Shown piece after piece: positions 1 to 9,464 of a stretch of 48,427 bases of DNA (position 1 is its first letter; each line of letters begins with the position of its first letter). The stretch lies in NCBI GenBank assembly GCA_943704415.1, contig CALSCO010001968.1, positions 1 to 48,427 of the forward strand, given 5' to 3'. The notes under the pieces are model-generated. The model ran no database searches and was not told where the DNA came from. It worked only from the letters and a program-made list of their open reading frames with translations. Position numbers and translations under genes: made by a program. The stretch is from Parvularia atlantis. Taxonomy: Eukaryota > Opisthokonta > Rotosphaerida.

Positions 1-59
1 TAGCGCTTGCGGATCTCCTTGCCTGATAGGAACACGTGTGTGGTCGTTGATGCAGACAT
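1..59 (-). CDS. Start of an unrecognised gene (partial, cut by window edge)
   Basis: Read on the minus strand, an ATG at 59 opens a frame giving MSASTTTHVFLSGKEIRKR up to the window edge without a stop. The adjacent 236 bp toward the next plus-strand gene are clearly richer in A and T than the coding DNA around them, as expected of a shared divergent promoter, which supports a start here. Too little protein is visible to name a family. It could also be part of an untranslated leader. Confidence 0.35.
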   Translation of the reverse strand, partial: MSASTTTHVFLSGKEIRKR

Positions 60-295
60 GTTTGCAGATCAGAATAGCATAATGGTTCATGATGGTTGGA
101 AAGACACAAGGCGCGCACTTTTATACGCACCTGTAAAGCCGAATTGCAAACATTTTGTGCAAAAGCAAACAAAGCGGAGTCGCTCACTGGAGCAGAGTGC
201 GCAGACGGAAAAGAGAAAATGGAGAGAAGTGGGTACTTTGCTTCTTCATAAAGCGCGAAAAGGTCTCTACGGTTTGTTGCCAGCGCCGAACCACC
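60..295. promoter_or_regulatory. AT-richer divergent intergenic region
   Basis: This 236 bp stretch lies between two outward-facing starts (59 on minus, 296 on plus). It is visibly AT-richer than the flanking genes and includes a TATA-like TTTTATAC near 119-126 and A-rich runs around 150-230. I see no RNA gene in it. It probably serves as a bidirectional promoter and 5' UTR. Confidence 0.4.
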
Positions 296-756
296 ATGGC
301 CGCGGCCACGTCATGTGCCGCGATGGTGCGGCTGGTGCGGCGCCGGTTCTCGAGCGCGCCTGGGCAGCCGCCCATCGAGCCCGCGACCGGCCCTATCGAG
401 CCCGCCGCATCGTCGTCCGCGTCGGCGTCGTCGCTGGCCAAGCGCGACAAGCCCGAGGCGCTTGAGACGGCGTACGCGAACGTGAGGTCTGGGCGCACTC
501 GGCGCACGCGCACGGCGGCGATGCTGACAGGCGCGGGCGCAGCGGGGCTGTGGCGCTCGCGATGCAGCACCGCGACCCGGACGACATCAACCGCGCCAAG
601 CAGCTCGCGAGCAACTTTGTCGAGCTGTACAGCGACGCGTACCGGCGCCTGCCGCCCGAGCGGCAACAGGCGGTCGAGCAGGTGTTTGGGGCGCGCGTGC
701 GCGAGCTCCGGGCCGACCTGCTCACGTTGTACAAGACGCGCACGTTTGACGAGTAA
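296..756 (+). CDS. Small putative mitochondrial protein, unknown function
   Basis: ATG at 296 in good context (CCACCATGG). Exon 1 (296-481) encodes an arginine-rich, acid-poor N-terminus with RRRFSSAP, which resembles a mitochondrial presequence with an R-x-F/S cleavage site. A phase-0 intron is proposed at 482-567 (GTGAGG to ATGCAG). Exon 2 encodes a hydrophilic helical stretch beginning HRDPDDINRAKQLASNFV and ending LYKTRTFDE. The product is about 125 aa. I recognise no family. An alternative reading begins at 550 and uses only the second part. Its stop is 36 bp from the convergent glutaredoxin stop. Confidence 0.5.
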
Positions 757-792
757 GCACACAAAGGGCTGGCCCGAGGCGCGCGCGCGCGC

Positions 793-1164
793 TCAGATCT
801 TGCTCAGCAGCGGCACGAGCTTGCCCTGTGCGTGCAGCGCGTGCAGGTCGTCGCTGCCACCGATGTGCTGCTTGTTGATGAAGATGTTGGGCACGGTGCG
901 TTGCTTGGTCATCTCGAGCAGCACCGCCTGGTATTGCGCGCCGTCGTTCATCGTGTCTAGCTCGAGGACGTGCACGGGCTTGCCCTTGGCCACCTGTGCG
1001 TGCGCGGCCGTGAGCGGGCGTCTGCGGCGCGCGCGCAGGCGTGTGCGACGCACGTCGCTGAGCAGGCGCTTGGCCTTGGCGCAGTACGGGCAGTACGTCT
1101 TGCTGAAGACGACGATCGCGTGCGAGTCGATGATGCCCTGCACGGCGGCGCGGTTGACGCTCAT
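793..1164 (-). CDS. Dithiol glutaredoxin
   Basis: A glutathione-dependent thiol-disulfide oxidoreductase of about 103 aa with no presequence, so probably cytosolic. From the N-terminus it has VVFSKTYCPYCAKAKRLL (CPYC active site, where the first Cys attacks glutathionylated substrates), then TVPNIFINKQHIGGSDDL (the cis-proline TVP motif and the GG-D glutathione-binding loop), ending in LVPLLSKI. A 60-nt phase-0 intron (994-1053, GTGCGT to CACAG, with CTCAC upstream of the acceptor) separates LLSD from VAKGKPVHVLELD. This intron is a clean example of the window's splice signature. The gene is divergent from the glycosyltransferase at 1307, 142 bp away. The class call is firm. Confidence 0.9.
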   Translation of the reverse strand: MSVNRAAVQGIIDSHAIVVFSKTYCPYCAKAKRLLSDVRRTRLRARRRRPLTAAHAQVAKGKPVHVLELDTMNDGAQYQAVLLEMTKQRTVPNIFINKQHIGGSDDLHALHAQGKLVPLLSKI

Positions 1165-1306
1165 GGTGGGGCTCGGGTGACGAGGCGGGCGACGCGGCGG
1201 GTGCGGCGGGTGCGGCGGTTGCTGCGGAAGCGGAAGCGGGAAATCAGCCGCGTGAAGCCGCACTCGGAGGACTGATCGGCTCATAATCACATCATGCCCG
1301 CAAAGG

Positions 1307-3034
1307 ATGACGCATCGCCCGCTCCACGCTCGGCGCGCGCTGCTCGAGCGCGCGGGGCCGCGGCGTGTCGCGCTCGCGCTGGCCTTGCTCGCGCTGGCCC
1401 TGATCGCCGTGCTGATCGTCGTGGGGCCCAACCGGCTCGCGCGCCCGCCGCCGCCGCCGCCGCCGTCGCCACAGCGCCGCCTCGGCTTTTGGGTGCTCAC
1501 GACCGGGCGGCGACCTGAGCAGCTGGCGCGGCTGCTGCGCAAGCTGCGGGCGCAGATTGCCGCGCTGCCGCCATCCGCCGCGGGCGCAGCGCTGGACGTG
1601 ACTGTGGTGAACGACGCAGCGACGTGGCGCGACGCCGCCAGCGCGATGGACGTGGCGCGCACACACAGCGCAGCGATCGAGGCGCCCGCGCTGCCCGTGC
1701 CCGCGCTGGACGCGGCGCTGCAGCCACCGAGCGTGCATCTCGCGCACGTGTTTCGGTGGACGCTGGACCGCGCGCTGGTGGGGCGCGGTGACGATGCAGC
1801 GGTCGTGCTCGAGGACGACCTGGACCTGGCGTGGGACGCTGTCGCTTACTTTGCGGCGAGCCTGCGCGTGCTCGAGCGGGATGCGTCGCTCTTTTGCGTC
1901 TCGGCCTGGAACGACAACGGGTTTCTGACCACGAGCGGCGACGACATGGCCGTGCTGCGCGGCGAGCACTTTATGGGCCTCGGGTGGATGATGGCGCGCC
2001 ACGTCTACGTCGCGCACGTGCGCAAGCACTGGCCCCCGGACGCCTTCTTCGAACGCAACCCTCGCTTCCCAGCGTTTGCGCAGGAGTGGGACGATTACTT
2101 CCGGCGCGTGTTTGCGCACGAGCTCGAGGGCCACGCCATCGCCTGGGAGTGCGCCTACCCGGAGGTCCCGCGGACGCATCACACGCTCGCAAAGGGCACC
2201 AATGCGGCCTACACGACGTCCCTGGCGGTGCAGCGCACGCGTTTTGACAGCATGCGCCTGCACGCGATGCCGCCGCCTGCGTCCGCCGCGACGGCCGGTG
2301 AGCGCGTGGCGCAGCTGGCCGCGTCCTTTGGGAGCGTGGAGCTGCGCGAGTACGACCGGCAGCTCGAGCGCGCGGTGCTTGACCCGTCAACGGTCGTGCT
2401 GGCAGCCATCGAGGACGCTGCGCGCTACCGGCACCGGACGCTGGTGTTTGTCTGCGGCGCGTGCCTGCGTGCGCGCCACCACTTTTCCATGCACGAGCGC
2501 GACGACGGCTGGAACGACCTGCTGCAGCACCGGCTCGGCCTGCTGGCCCGCGGGGCGGACGGTGTGTGAGCGCAGACTGCGGGGGCCGCCCTGACCGCGT
2601 GCTCACGTCGGCGCCTCTCAGGCATCGTTCGCGGCGTGCACCGCGGCGCCGTCGTGCTGTCGTTGCTCACGAACCGTGTCATTATCCTCGCCGGCGACAC
2701 CGATCTCGCCGCGCGCGTGCTGCAGCGCCCGCCAGCTGCCGAGCACGCGGGCAGTGCGCAGACCGAGACGCTGCTCACGGCGCCGGCCGGGCAGAGCTGC
2801 GACGAGGCCTGCCGCGGGCGCGCCCTGGCCTGCGACGAGCGGCTGCTGCCCCTGGTCAACTCGTGCGTGTCTCTCGCGGCAGCCGGCCTGTGCGCATCCG
2901 AGCCGTGTGAGCGCCACGAAGGTACGGCGTGGCCCGCGCGCGACGGCAGCGGGCGGTGCGGCATCGGGTGGACGCGATCGCTGTCGTGCGCGGCGGCGGT
3001 CGTCGGGTGGCAGCGGTTGTGTGTGTGTGCGTGA
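1307..3034 (+). CDS. GnT-I-family (GT13) Golgi N-acetylglucosaminyltransferase with Cys-rich C-terminal domain
   Basis: A type II Golgi protein of about 555 aa: a short basic cytosolic tail, a hydrophobic anchor (about residues 20-40, LALALLALALIAVLIVV), a proline-rich stem, then a GT13 catalytic domain related to MGAT1 and POMGNT1. Visible motifs are VVLEDDLDLAWD (the EDD that binds metal and UDP-sugar), SAWNDNG, GLGWMM and PEVPRTHH. A 60-nt intron (2562-2621) hides a false stop and joins the domain to GIVRGVHRG, matching the end of the GnT-I fold. After that comes a Cys-rich tail (GQSCDEACRGRALACDE to LCVCA) like the cysteine modules of MGAT5-type enzymes. Family knowledge predicts transfer of GlcNAc to a glycan mannose; the exact acceptor is not visible. 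The stop is 16 bp from the convergent gene at 3051. Confidence 0.82.
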
Positions 3035-3050
3035 CAGACACAGGGGCACC

Positions 3051-4188
3051 TCACAGCTTGCTCGCGCGCTTCTGCCGCATAAACTCCATCATGCCCTGCG
3101 CCGTCTCGCCGTTCTCGCGCCGCAGGTCGAGCACGCTCGCCTCCATGTTGAACACGGCCTCCATGTCCTTGAGGCGGCTCGCGTGCCGGACCATGCCCTT
3201 GAACAGCGGCAGCGTCTGGCCCGCACACCTCAGCAACGAGACATGTGCGTCGCAGCGGGGCACGGGCGGCGAACCTTGCCGGCCACGGGGAAGGCGCACA
3301 TCTGCGTTGCCATCTTGATCGCGGCGGCCACGGTCGCCTCGGGCGTGTCGTACACCTCGCTCACGAGGCGGGCGCGCAACGCCTCGTCGGCCGTCAGCCG
3401 GCGCCCGGCCAGGAGCATCTCGTTGGCAATGGACGGGCCGACGATCTCAGGCAGGATCATCGAGCTGACAAACTCGGGCGCGAGCTGCGTGCGGCGGTGT
3501 CAAAGAGGGAGCCGACAGCGAGAGGCGCGTTCCACCGACCGCGATGCGCGCAAACGGCGTCATGAAGTACGCGCGCTTGCACGCGTAGACGATGTCTGCC
3601 GCGTTGGGTCAGCCGTCCGCGCGCGGTGCACGGTCGGACTTGCAGCGCACCGCAGTGCAGCAGCAGCGTCACGCCCACGCCGACCGCGCCGCCGTTGACC
3701 GCGGCGATGATCGGCTTGGTGAAGTGCAGCCAGTCCCACCTGGGCGCCGCCGCCGTCAACCGCCAGCCGCCGCGCGCTGTGCGCAGCACCCGCGCACATG
3801 AGCACGCCCATTGGCGAGTTGCGGAACGGGCCGTGGCTCATAGACGCGCCGCCCGACAGGTCGGCGCCACTGGAGAACAGCTCGCCGGCACCAGTGAGCA
3901 CAATCACGTGCACGTTATCGTCGTCCTTGGCCGTGCGCAGCGCCGTTGTCACGTTGGCGATCTGCGCGTTTCCGTGTCGGCGCGGGGCCGCGAGCGCGCG
4001 CTTGCTCGTTGGCGCACCATGTCGTCGGACCACGCGTTCAGCGTGCGTGGCTGGTTCAGCCGCAGCAGCAGCACGCCGGGCGCCGGCGCCTCGGCCTGCA
4101 CCGCGCGGAAGTCGGCTGGCGGGCGGCGAGCGCGCGGTAAGAGCGGTGAGGCGCGTGCACGTCACGTGCCGTAGCGCTCAAGCGTCAT
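3051..4188 (-). CDS. Peroxisomal enoyl-CoA hydratase/isomerase (crotonase family)
   Basis: A crotonase-fold enzyme for fatty acyl-CoA beta-oxidation, with a C-terminal SKL that is a textbook PTS1 signal, so probably a peroxisomal matrix protein. Spliced pieces in order: MTLERYGT, then DFRAVQAEAPAPGVLLLRLN, LNAWSDDM, HVIVLTGAGELFSSGADLSG (oxyanion-hole loop), KPIIAAVNGGAVGVGVTLLL (second oxyanion hole), ACKRAYFMTPFARIA, APEFVSSMILPEIVG and ENGETAQGMMEFMRQKRASKL. The MILPEIVG segment and the acyl-CoA context resemble delta3,delta2-enoyl-CoA isomerases (ECI2 type). At least six introns of about 50-60 nt; the first is 4116-4165. One donor (GTCGG) is less typical. Only 26 bp separate its start from the divergent JmjC gene. 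Confidence 0.85.
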
Positions 4189-4214
4189 CGTGGTGAACCG
4201 ATGAGTACATAGCG

Positions 4215-5495
4215 ATGCTGACGGCTGTCGAACGCGTCGCGGCCGCGCCGCCGCCCGTGCACGCGCGCTTCCGCATGGGCACGCCGTGTGTGGTGGCGTT
4301 TGGCGACGCGCGTGGCGAGCACGCGCTTGTGCAGGAGCTGCGCGATTTGCTGGCGCCTGACGTGCTCGAGCGCCGCTTCGGTGCGCCCGACGCGCCGTCC
4401 GGCCAGCCGCACCGCCTCCGCGCTGACACGCCGCGGCCCCAGGCGATCTGCGCTGTCTCGTAGCCGACATGGCCGGCGGCGTGGACGAGGTCGCGGCGCA
4501 GCGCGGTGTCGACGTGCCCGTGCGCGACTACTTTGAGCGCCGACGCCGACACAGCCCCGACGCGCCGTGCTCGCTGTACCTGACCGAGCTGTACATGCGG
4601 CACATCGTTGAGGCTGCGGGCCGCCCGCGGCGACCGTACGCCGCAGCCGTCGCGGGCCTCGTGTGCGAGGAGGCCAACTGGTACCAGACAGACCGCCCGG
4701 GCCGCCTCGAGTCGGTCTTCCTCGGCGACAGCGGGACGTTTGGCACGCTGCACCGCGACACGCCTGTGCGTCATGCAGGCGGCGTGCGTCTGGGGTGCGC
4801 ACGCAGCACTGATGCGTGCTCGCCGTCAAGCTCGGGTGGGGTTGGATCCTCGTGCTGAGCGGGTGCAAGCGCGTGCTGCTCTTCCCGCCCGAAATCCCAG
4901 ACGACGGCACCGTCCTCGCGCCCGCGTTCGACTCGCACCTGCGCGGGCACAAGGCCTTCCGCGCCACGCTCACGCCGGGCGACGTTGAGCTGTTCCGGCG
5001 GTGGGGCGCGCAGGAGGCCGTTCTGCGCGCGGGCGACCTGCTCGTCATCCCAAACGGGTGGTACGCGCACCGCTCGCTGCGCCGTCCGCTTGCCCAACAC
5101 GCGCGTGCGCGCCTGGCAGGTGGCACCAAATCACCAACCTTGCGGACGACACGCTCTCGTGCGTCGATATGGTGCTCGAGCCGTGGCTCATCCACGAGCT
5201 GTGCACGTTCGAACCCGACCCGTACCGCCACGCCGTGCCCGATGTCCTGCGCGAGATCGCCCCGCACCGCGCCGACGAGACGCTCGTGCTCGCGCGGCGT
5301 GTGCAGGCCGGCGGAGCGGACGCGGCGGCGGCGCGCGTGCGTTTGTGGGAGCAGACGGCCGGGCTCGTGCAGCTGCTGTACGGCATCGAGTGCCTCGCCG
5401 CGCGCATGCACCCGCGCGACCGGCCCGAGTTTGCGGCCCTGCACGCACGGACGCGCGAAGCTCTTTCTGTAGCACTAAACAGCAGTGTGATGTAA
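4215..5495 (+). CDS. JmjC / cupin-8 Fe(II)-2-oxoglutarate oxygenase
   Basis: A JmjC-fold oxygenase. Splicing gives RRFGDLRCLVADMAGGVDEV, YLTELYMRHIVEAAGRP, a core with GTFGTLHRDT (HxD iron ligands, where H and D sit in LHRD), then ILVLSGCKRVLLFPPEIPDD, DLLVIPNGWHQITNLADDT (distal His created exactly by splicing GG to GTGGCACC) and a helical tail. The first intron hides an in-frame stop (ICAVS). The intron near 4769-4830 is the least certain because its acceptor is CAAG. The intron joining NG to WH restores the canonical PNGWHQITNL motif. JmjC proteins of this type hydroxylate proteins or demethylate lysine; the substrate cannot be told. No other chromatin or RNA domain is seen. Confidence 0.8.
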
Positions 5496-5751
5496 AGGTT
5501 GCAAGGTGATTGGACCACGTGCATGAAGGACAGCGGGATGTGTTTGGCCTCTTTCGTCAAAAGCCAACAGGCACGCCACCCAACCCGCTCGCGCCCGCCC
5601 TGCCCGCGCCCACGCGCACCCTCTCGCACCACGCACACGGACTGATAGATGAATGGATGGGTGGATGGAAGAATGGATGGATGGGTGGATGGAGACGAGC
5701 GCGAGCTCACTCCCGCGCGCACGTTCACAGACCCCGTTCTCCCGCACAAGA
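5496..5751. promoter_or_regulatory. RPS2 upstream region with E-box and tetranucleotide-like minisatellite
   Basis: This 256 bp gap is one of the longest in the window. It begins AT-richer, contains a palindromic CACGTG at 5516-5521, then a C-rich stretch, and ends in a GGAT/GGGT tandem array at 5648-5692 just before the RPS2 start. It probably holds the RPS2 promoter and 5' UTR. I see no separate RNA gene here. Confidence 0.4.
5648..5692. repeat. GGAT-type short tandem repeat
   Basis: About 45 bp made of ATGG/GTGG units (for example GAATGGATGGGTGGATGG occurring in degenerate copies). It lies 60 bp upstream of the RPS2 start codon, probably in the promoter or 5' UTR. Confidence 0.8.
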
Positions 5752-6964
5752 ATGGCCGATGCCGGTGGCGATCGTGGCGGCCGTGGCGGCTTTGGCCGCG
5801 GCCGTGGGCGTGGCAAGGACGACCGCGGCGACCGTGGCGGGCGTGGCGGCCGCGGCGGCCGCGGTGGCCGTGGCGGCGCGGGCAAGGACGAGGACAAGGA
5901 GTGGGTGCCCGTGACCAAGCTGGTGCGTGCCGTCGTGTGCTGCGCGTGCCGCGCCCCGGCGCCTGAGCGGGTGCGCAGGGCCGCCTCGTGAAGGAGGGCA
6001 AGGTCAAGACGATCGAACAGGTCTTCCTGTTCTCGCTGCCCGTGAAGGAGTACCAGATCGTCGACCTGTTCCTGCCCAAGCTCAAGGACGAGGTCATGAA
6101 GATCACGCCCGTCCAGAAGCAGACGCGCGCCGGCCAGCGCACGCGCTTCAAGGTGCGCCAGGCCACACCCCCGCGGCCCTGCGCCCGCTCAACGTGCGCG
6201 TGTGCACGCACGCACAGGCGCACGTCGTCGTGGGCGACTCGAACGGCCACGTCGGCCTCGGCTCCAAGTGCTCGAAGGAGGTCGCGACGGCCATCCGCGG
6301 CGCCATCATCGGTGCGTCTGGGCGGCGGCGCCGCGGAGGGGGGCGCGCGGGCGTGTCTGGGCGATGAGAGGCTTGGGGAAGGGCACGGCTGTGTGCCCGC
6401 CCGATTCGCCGCCGTCGCGCGGCGCTGAGGAAACCGCTTCCAACACTTCTTTACATTCCAATGGTTCCTTCTGACAGACGCTCCGTCCACGCGCGGGGGG
6501 GGGGGGGGCTTATGGGCGCCCGGGTGTGCGTGTGCGTATGCGTGCGTGCTGACGCCGTTACGCGTGCAGACGCCAAGCTCAACGTGATCCCCGTGCGCCG
6601 CGGCTACTGGGGCAACAAGCTCGGTGAGCCCCACACGGTGCCGGAGAAGGTCTCGGGCAAGAGCGGCTCGGTCCGCGTGCGCCTCATCCCCGCGCCCCGT
6701 GGCACGGGCATCGTCGCCGCGCCCGTGCCCAAGAAGCTGCTGCAGATGGCCGGCGTGCAGGACTGCTACACGGCCTCGTGCGGCTCAACGCGCACCCTCG
6801 GCAACTTTGTCATGGCCACGTTCCAGTGCATCCGCCTCACTTACCAGTTCCTCACGCCCGACATGTGGAAGGACGTGCCCTTCACCAAGGCCCCCGCGCA
6901 AGAGTTCTCCGACTACCTCGCCAAGACGGCCGACAAGGCCGGCAAGGCCGTTGGGAAGTACTGA
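5752..6964 (+). CDS. RPS2: 40S ribosomal protein S2 (uS5)
   Basis: Spliced protein of 277 aa. An N-terminal RGG-rich tail (about residues 7-45) is followed by [108 protein letters not shown] and [15 protein letters not shown], all hallmark eukaryotic uS5 segments. It sits at the mRNA entry side of the small subunit and supports decoding accuracy. Introns: 5923-5978 (56 nt), 6153-6217 (65 nt) and 6312-6569 (258 nt). The third is several times longer than normal here and contains a box C/D snoRNA candidate, annotated separately. The RGG tail matches the metazoan arrangement and probably carries arginine methylation. Confidence 0.97.
6353..6481 (+). ncRNA. Candidate intronic box C/D snoRNA in RPS2 intron 3
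   Basis: Inside the 258-nt third intron of RPS2. Box C-like GCGATGA at 6361-6367 (one mismatch to RUGAUGA) and box D CTGA at 6471-6474 are bracketed by a terminal stem GTCTG (6355-6359) with CAGAC (6475-6479), extendable by a G-U and a G-C pair. An internal CTGA at 6425-6428 can serve as D'. The 20 nt before box D, ending AATGGTTCCTT, are complementary to SSU rRNA of the type GAGGA-x-CCATTGGA. The box-D-plus-five rule puts T6466 opposite the A of GAGGA, the yeast A541 / human A590 position. From memory that site is methylated by snR41 and SNORD62. The C box is imperfect and expression is unproven. Confidence 0.72.
6495..6508. repeat. 14-nt G homopolymer in RPS2 intron 3
   Basis: A run of 14 G inside the long intron, between the snoRNA candidate and the branch/acceptor region (CTGAC at 6549-6553, CAG at 6567-6569). 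Its length may be inaccurate in the assembly. It is purely intronic and does not affect the protein. Confidence 0.85.
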
Positions 6965-7078
6965 GCCGCGCCGGTCAGTGAGACTGCCCTGCCGGGGGTG
7001 TCTTGTGCCACCTCCCTGTTGGCTGTGCACGGACAACGACACGCACGACTGCAATCACACATGGCACATGCGCGCGCC

Positions 7079-9385
7079 CTACATTGGCGGGAACTGCTGC
7101 AGCGCCGCCGACAGCTGCGCAGCCACCTGCGCGGGCTGCGTCAAACGCGCGCCCCGCACGCCACCGCGCGCACAGCCACGTACGTAGAGGTGGTGGTTGA
7201 TGTGCGACGTCAGGAACGCGCGCATCATCCGGTTGAAGTCCTCGCGCCGCTCGTCGTGGAACCGGTTCATCTCGGCCAGCGTCGCGTTAAACACGCGCTC
7301 GGTCTTTTTCACCACGGCCGGGTCCGTGACCTGTACGCGCGCGCGCTGCTGAGCGGGGTGCGCCGCCGGCAAGCCCACACCGCGCACGCACGTCCTTCAA
7401 CTTGCGCACGCCGTTCGCGTGGAAGTCGAGCACGGGCTGCAGCGGCGGCGGCAGAGTGAGCGCCACGGTCGGCGGCACGCGGCCTGAGCACGCACGGCAA
7501 ACTGCGGGATCAGCCCGACCCAGTCGCGCATGTCGTCGATCAGCGGGTGCACCGTTGCCGCCGGCTGCGAGGCGCGCGGCGTCAGCGGCGACGGGCGGCA
7601 CCGGCGGCCGCGCGTGCCTCCTTGGTCCACGCTTCGGCCACTTGCTTGAACGCCTTGGACGTGTCGGCCATGGCCATGGTCAGCTGCGCGTGCTCTGACG
7701 CTCTTGTCGTGAGCAGGCGCGCTGTGCCGTCGCCGCGCCCGCGCCACGCGCGCACCCGTGTTGCCCTCACGCGAGTCCCAGCACTGCTGGTTGTTGAGCA
7801 CGCTCTCCTCGCCCCGGTGCGGCACCGCGCCCGCCAGCAGGCCGATGACAAAACTGAGGCGGTCGTACTGCCGCGCGACGGCTGTCGCACGGCTGGTGAG
7901 CCGACCGGACGTGCGCGTTGCGCACACGCGCACCGTCGGCCGTCTTGTTGAACGATTCGAGCGCGTTGAGCGTGCTTTGCAGGTCCTTCGACATCGTCTT
8001 GGCAAACTTGCCGAAGCGGTTCATCGACTCGATGTCCCTGCCGGACGCGCGTCAGCCCAGTACACAGCGCGCCAGCACGCCACCCGTCGTAGCCAAAGCT
8101 GTTGGTGTCGGGGCACACCACGGTCAGAAACATCTCCGCGCCCTTGATCGGGTCTTTCTCTGCCTTGCGCTTGCCAGCCTTCCAGGCCTGTCGCGCTCGC
8201 TGTGTCAGGCGCGCCGGACTCGCCACCAGACGGCAGCGCGCGCACAGTCTCCTCTGTGATTGTGAGAAAGTGCTGCAACAGCTCGCTGTTGCGCAGCACC
8301 GGGTGCCGCACCACGCGGTTCATCCACCGCTCCAGCAGCGCGCGGCGCCGCTCGACAAACACGTCCTCGAAACGCCCTGGTGCAGAGCGCGTTGAGCATG
8401 GCGGCGTGCGGTCTGCGCTCGTGTGCACCAGCGAGTTGCTTCTCGGGCAGCGGCGGCAGCGCGAGGATCTGGAACTTGCTCGCCATGCGGTCGCTGAGCC
8501 AGTCAAAGTGCTTGTAGCGCCGCTCGACCGAGTGGCCCTGCCGCGCGGCGCCTCGGTCAGGGCGCGTGCATGTCACCCGTGCGGCGCGCACGTTGGACGA
8601 CGTGATCGTGTACGCGATAAACTCCTTCATCCCGGCCAGCTTGGACCGCTTCTCCGGGTTGCTAATCGCGACCGTGAACAGCTCGGCGTTGAGCCAGCGC
8701 GGGCCGGGCTTACCGCATTGTGTCAGCAGCCACACTGTCCCGCACACACGCACGCGCACACGCACCAAGACAACGTCGAGCTTGCGCGACAGCTCGATCT
8801 CGCGTGTCTTGGCGCTCGACAGGTTCACACTAAAGTAGTCGTCTGCGCCGCGCGTGGTCGATAGGATGCTCATGCGCGCGAGCGGGTTGCCACCGCGCAT
8901 TGACCCGCCTGGCCGCGCGGCGTCAGATGCTGTGCTCAAGGGCCCGCCCGCGCCACGCACGCACCCGGACGCGGCGTCGCCGCGCCAAAGCCGCCTCCGC
9001 CTGCACCGCCGCCAAAGCTGCCAGCGCTGCCGCCAAAGCCGCCATAGCCTCCCGCCGCGGCGTCGGCGGCGCCCGCCGCGGGCACGCCAAAGTCCGGGTC
9101 GGCAAAGTCGGCGTCGCTCGCGTACGGCGTCGCGGCCGGCGCGACGTCCTGCACGTAGTTGGACGGGAACCAGCCCACCGCGCCCGTTGCGACGTTACGC
9201 CCGTTCTTCCAGCCGTCGCCTTCGCCCTGGCGCCGCGGGCCCGCGTCATGGCGCCGTGCCGTGCGGGCCGCGCACAGCGTGCACACGCGCACCTCGTCCA
9301 GCACATCGATCTGCGCGCCCTCCGCGAACGACAGCTCCGACTCGTTTGAGCCCGAGTAGCCGAAGAGAGCGACGACACGCCGCAT
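7079..9385 (-). CDS. SH3-PX-BAR sorting nexin (SNX9/18/33 family)
   Basis: Domains in order: an N-terminal SH3 (MRRVVALFGYSGSNESELSF, then GWKNGRNVATGAVGWFPSNY with the ALYDY-like and WFPSNYV signatures), a Gly/Ala/Phe-rich linker, a PX domain (AELFTVAISNPEKRSKLAGM, then SVERRYKHFDWLSDRMASKF and LPPLPEKQ, binding phosphoinositides), and a helical SNX9-type BAR region (VFVERRRALLERWMNRVVRH, FAKTMSKDLQSTLNALESFN, KAFKQVAEAWTKEARAA, VFNATLAEMNRFHDERREDF). The last exon ends AAQLSAALQQFPPM. Family members bend membrane at clathrin-coated pits and recruit dynamin and WASP. About ten short introns, several hand-placed. It begins 79 bp from the divergent NEDD8 protease. Confidence 0.85.
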
Positions 9386-9464
9386 GGTGTATACGCGACA
9401 CGCGCGTGTTGATGGTGAACACTCTGTCGGCGATTTTGTGACGTGAAACAATCAGGGCCAGTTC

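Noticed and set aside
5496-5751. Possible snoRNA or exon in the RPS2 upstream gap
   Set aside because: CTGA and ATGA motifs around 5642-5652 have no terminal stem and fall in the tandem repeat; no coding signal continues into RPS2.
5045-6634. A 529-codon minus-strand frame spanning JmjC 3' end and RPS2
   Set aside because: It overlaps two well-supported plus-strand genes and translates to low-complexity Arg/Pro/Ser sequence.
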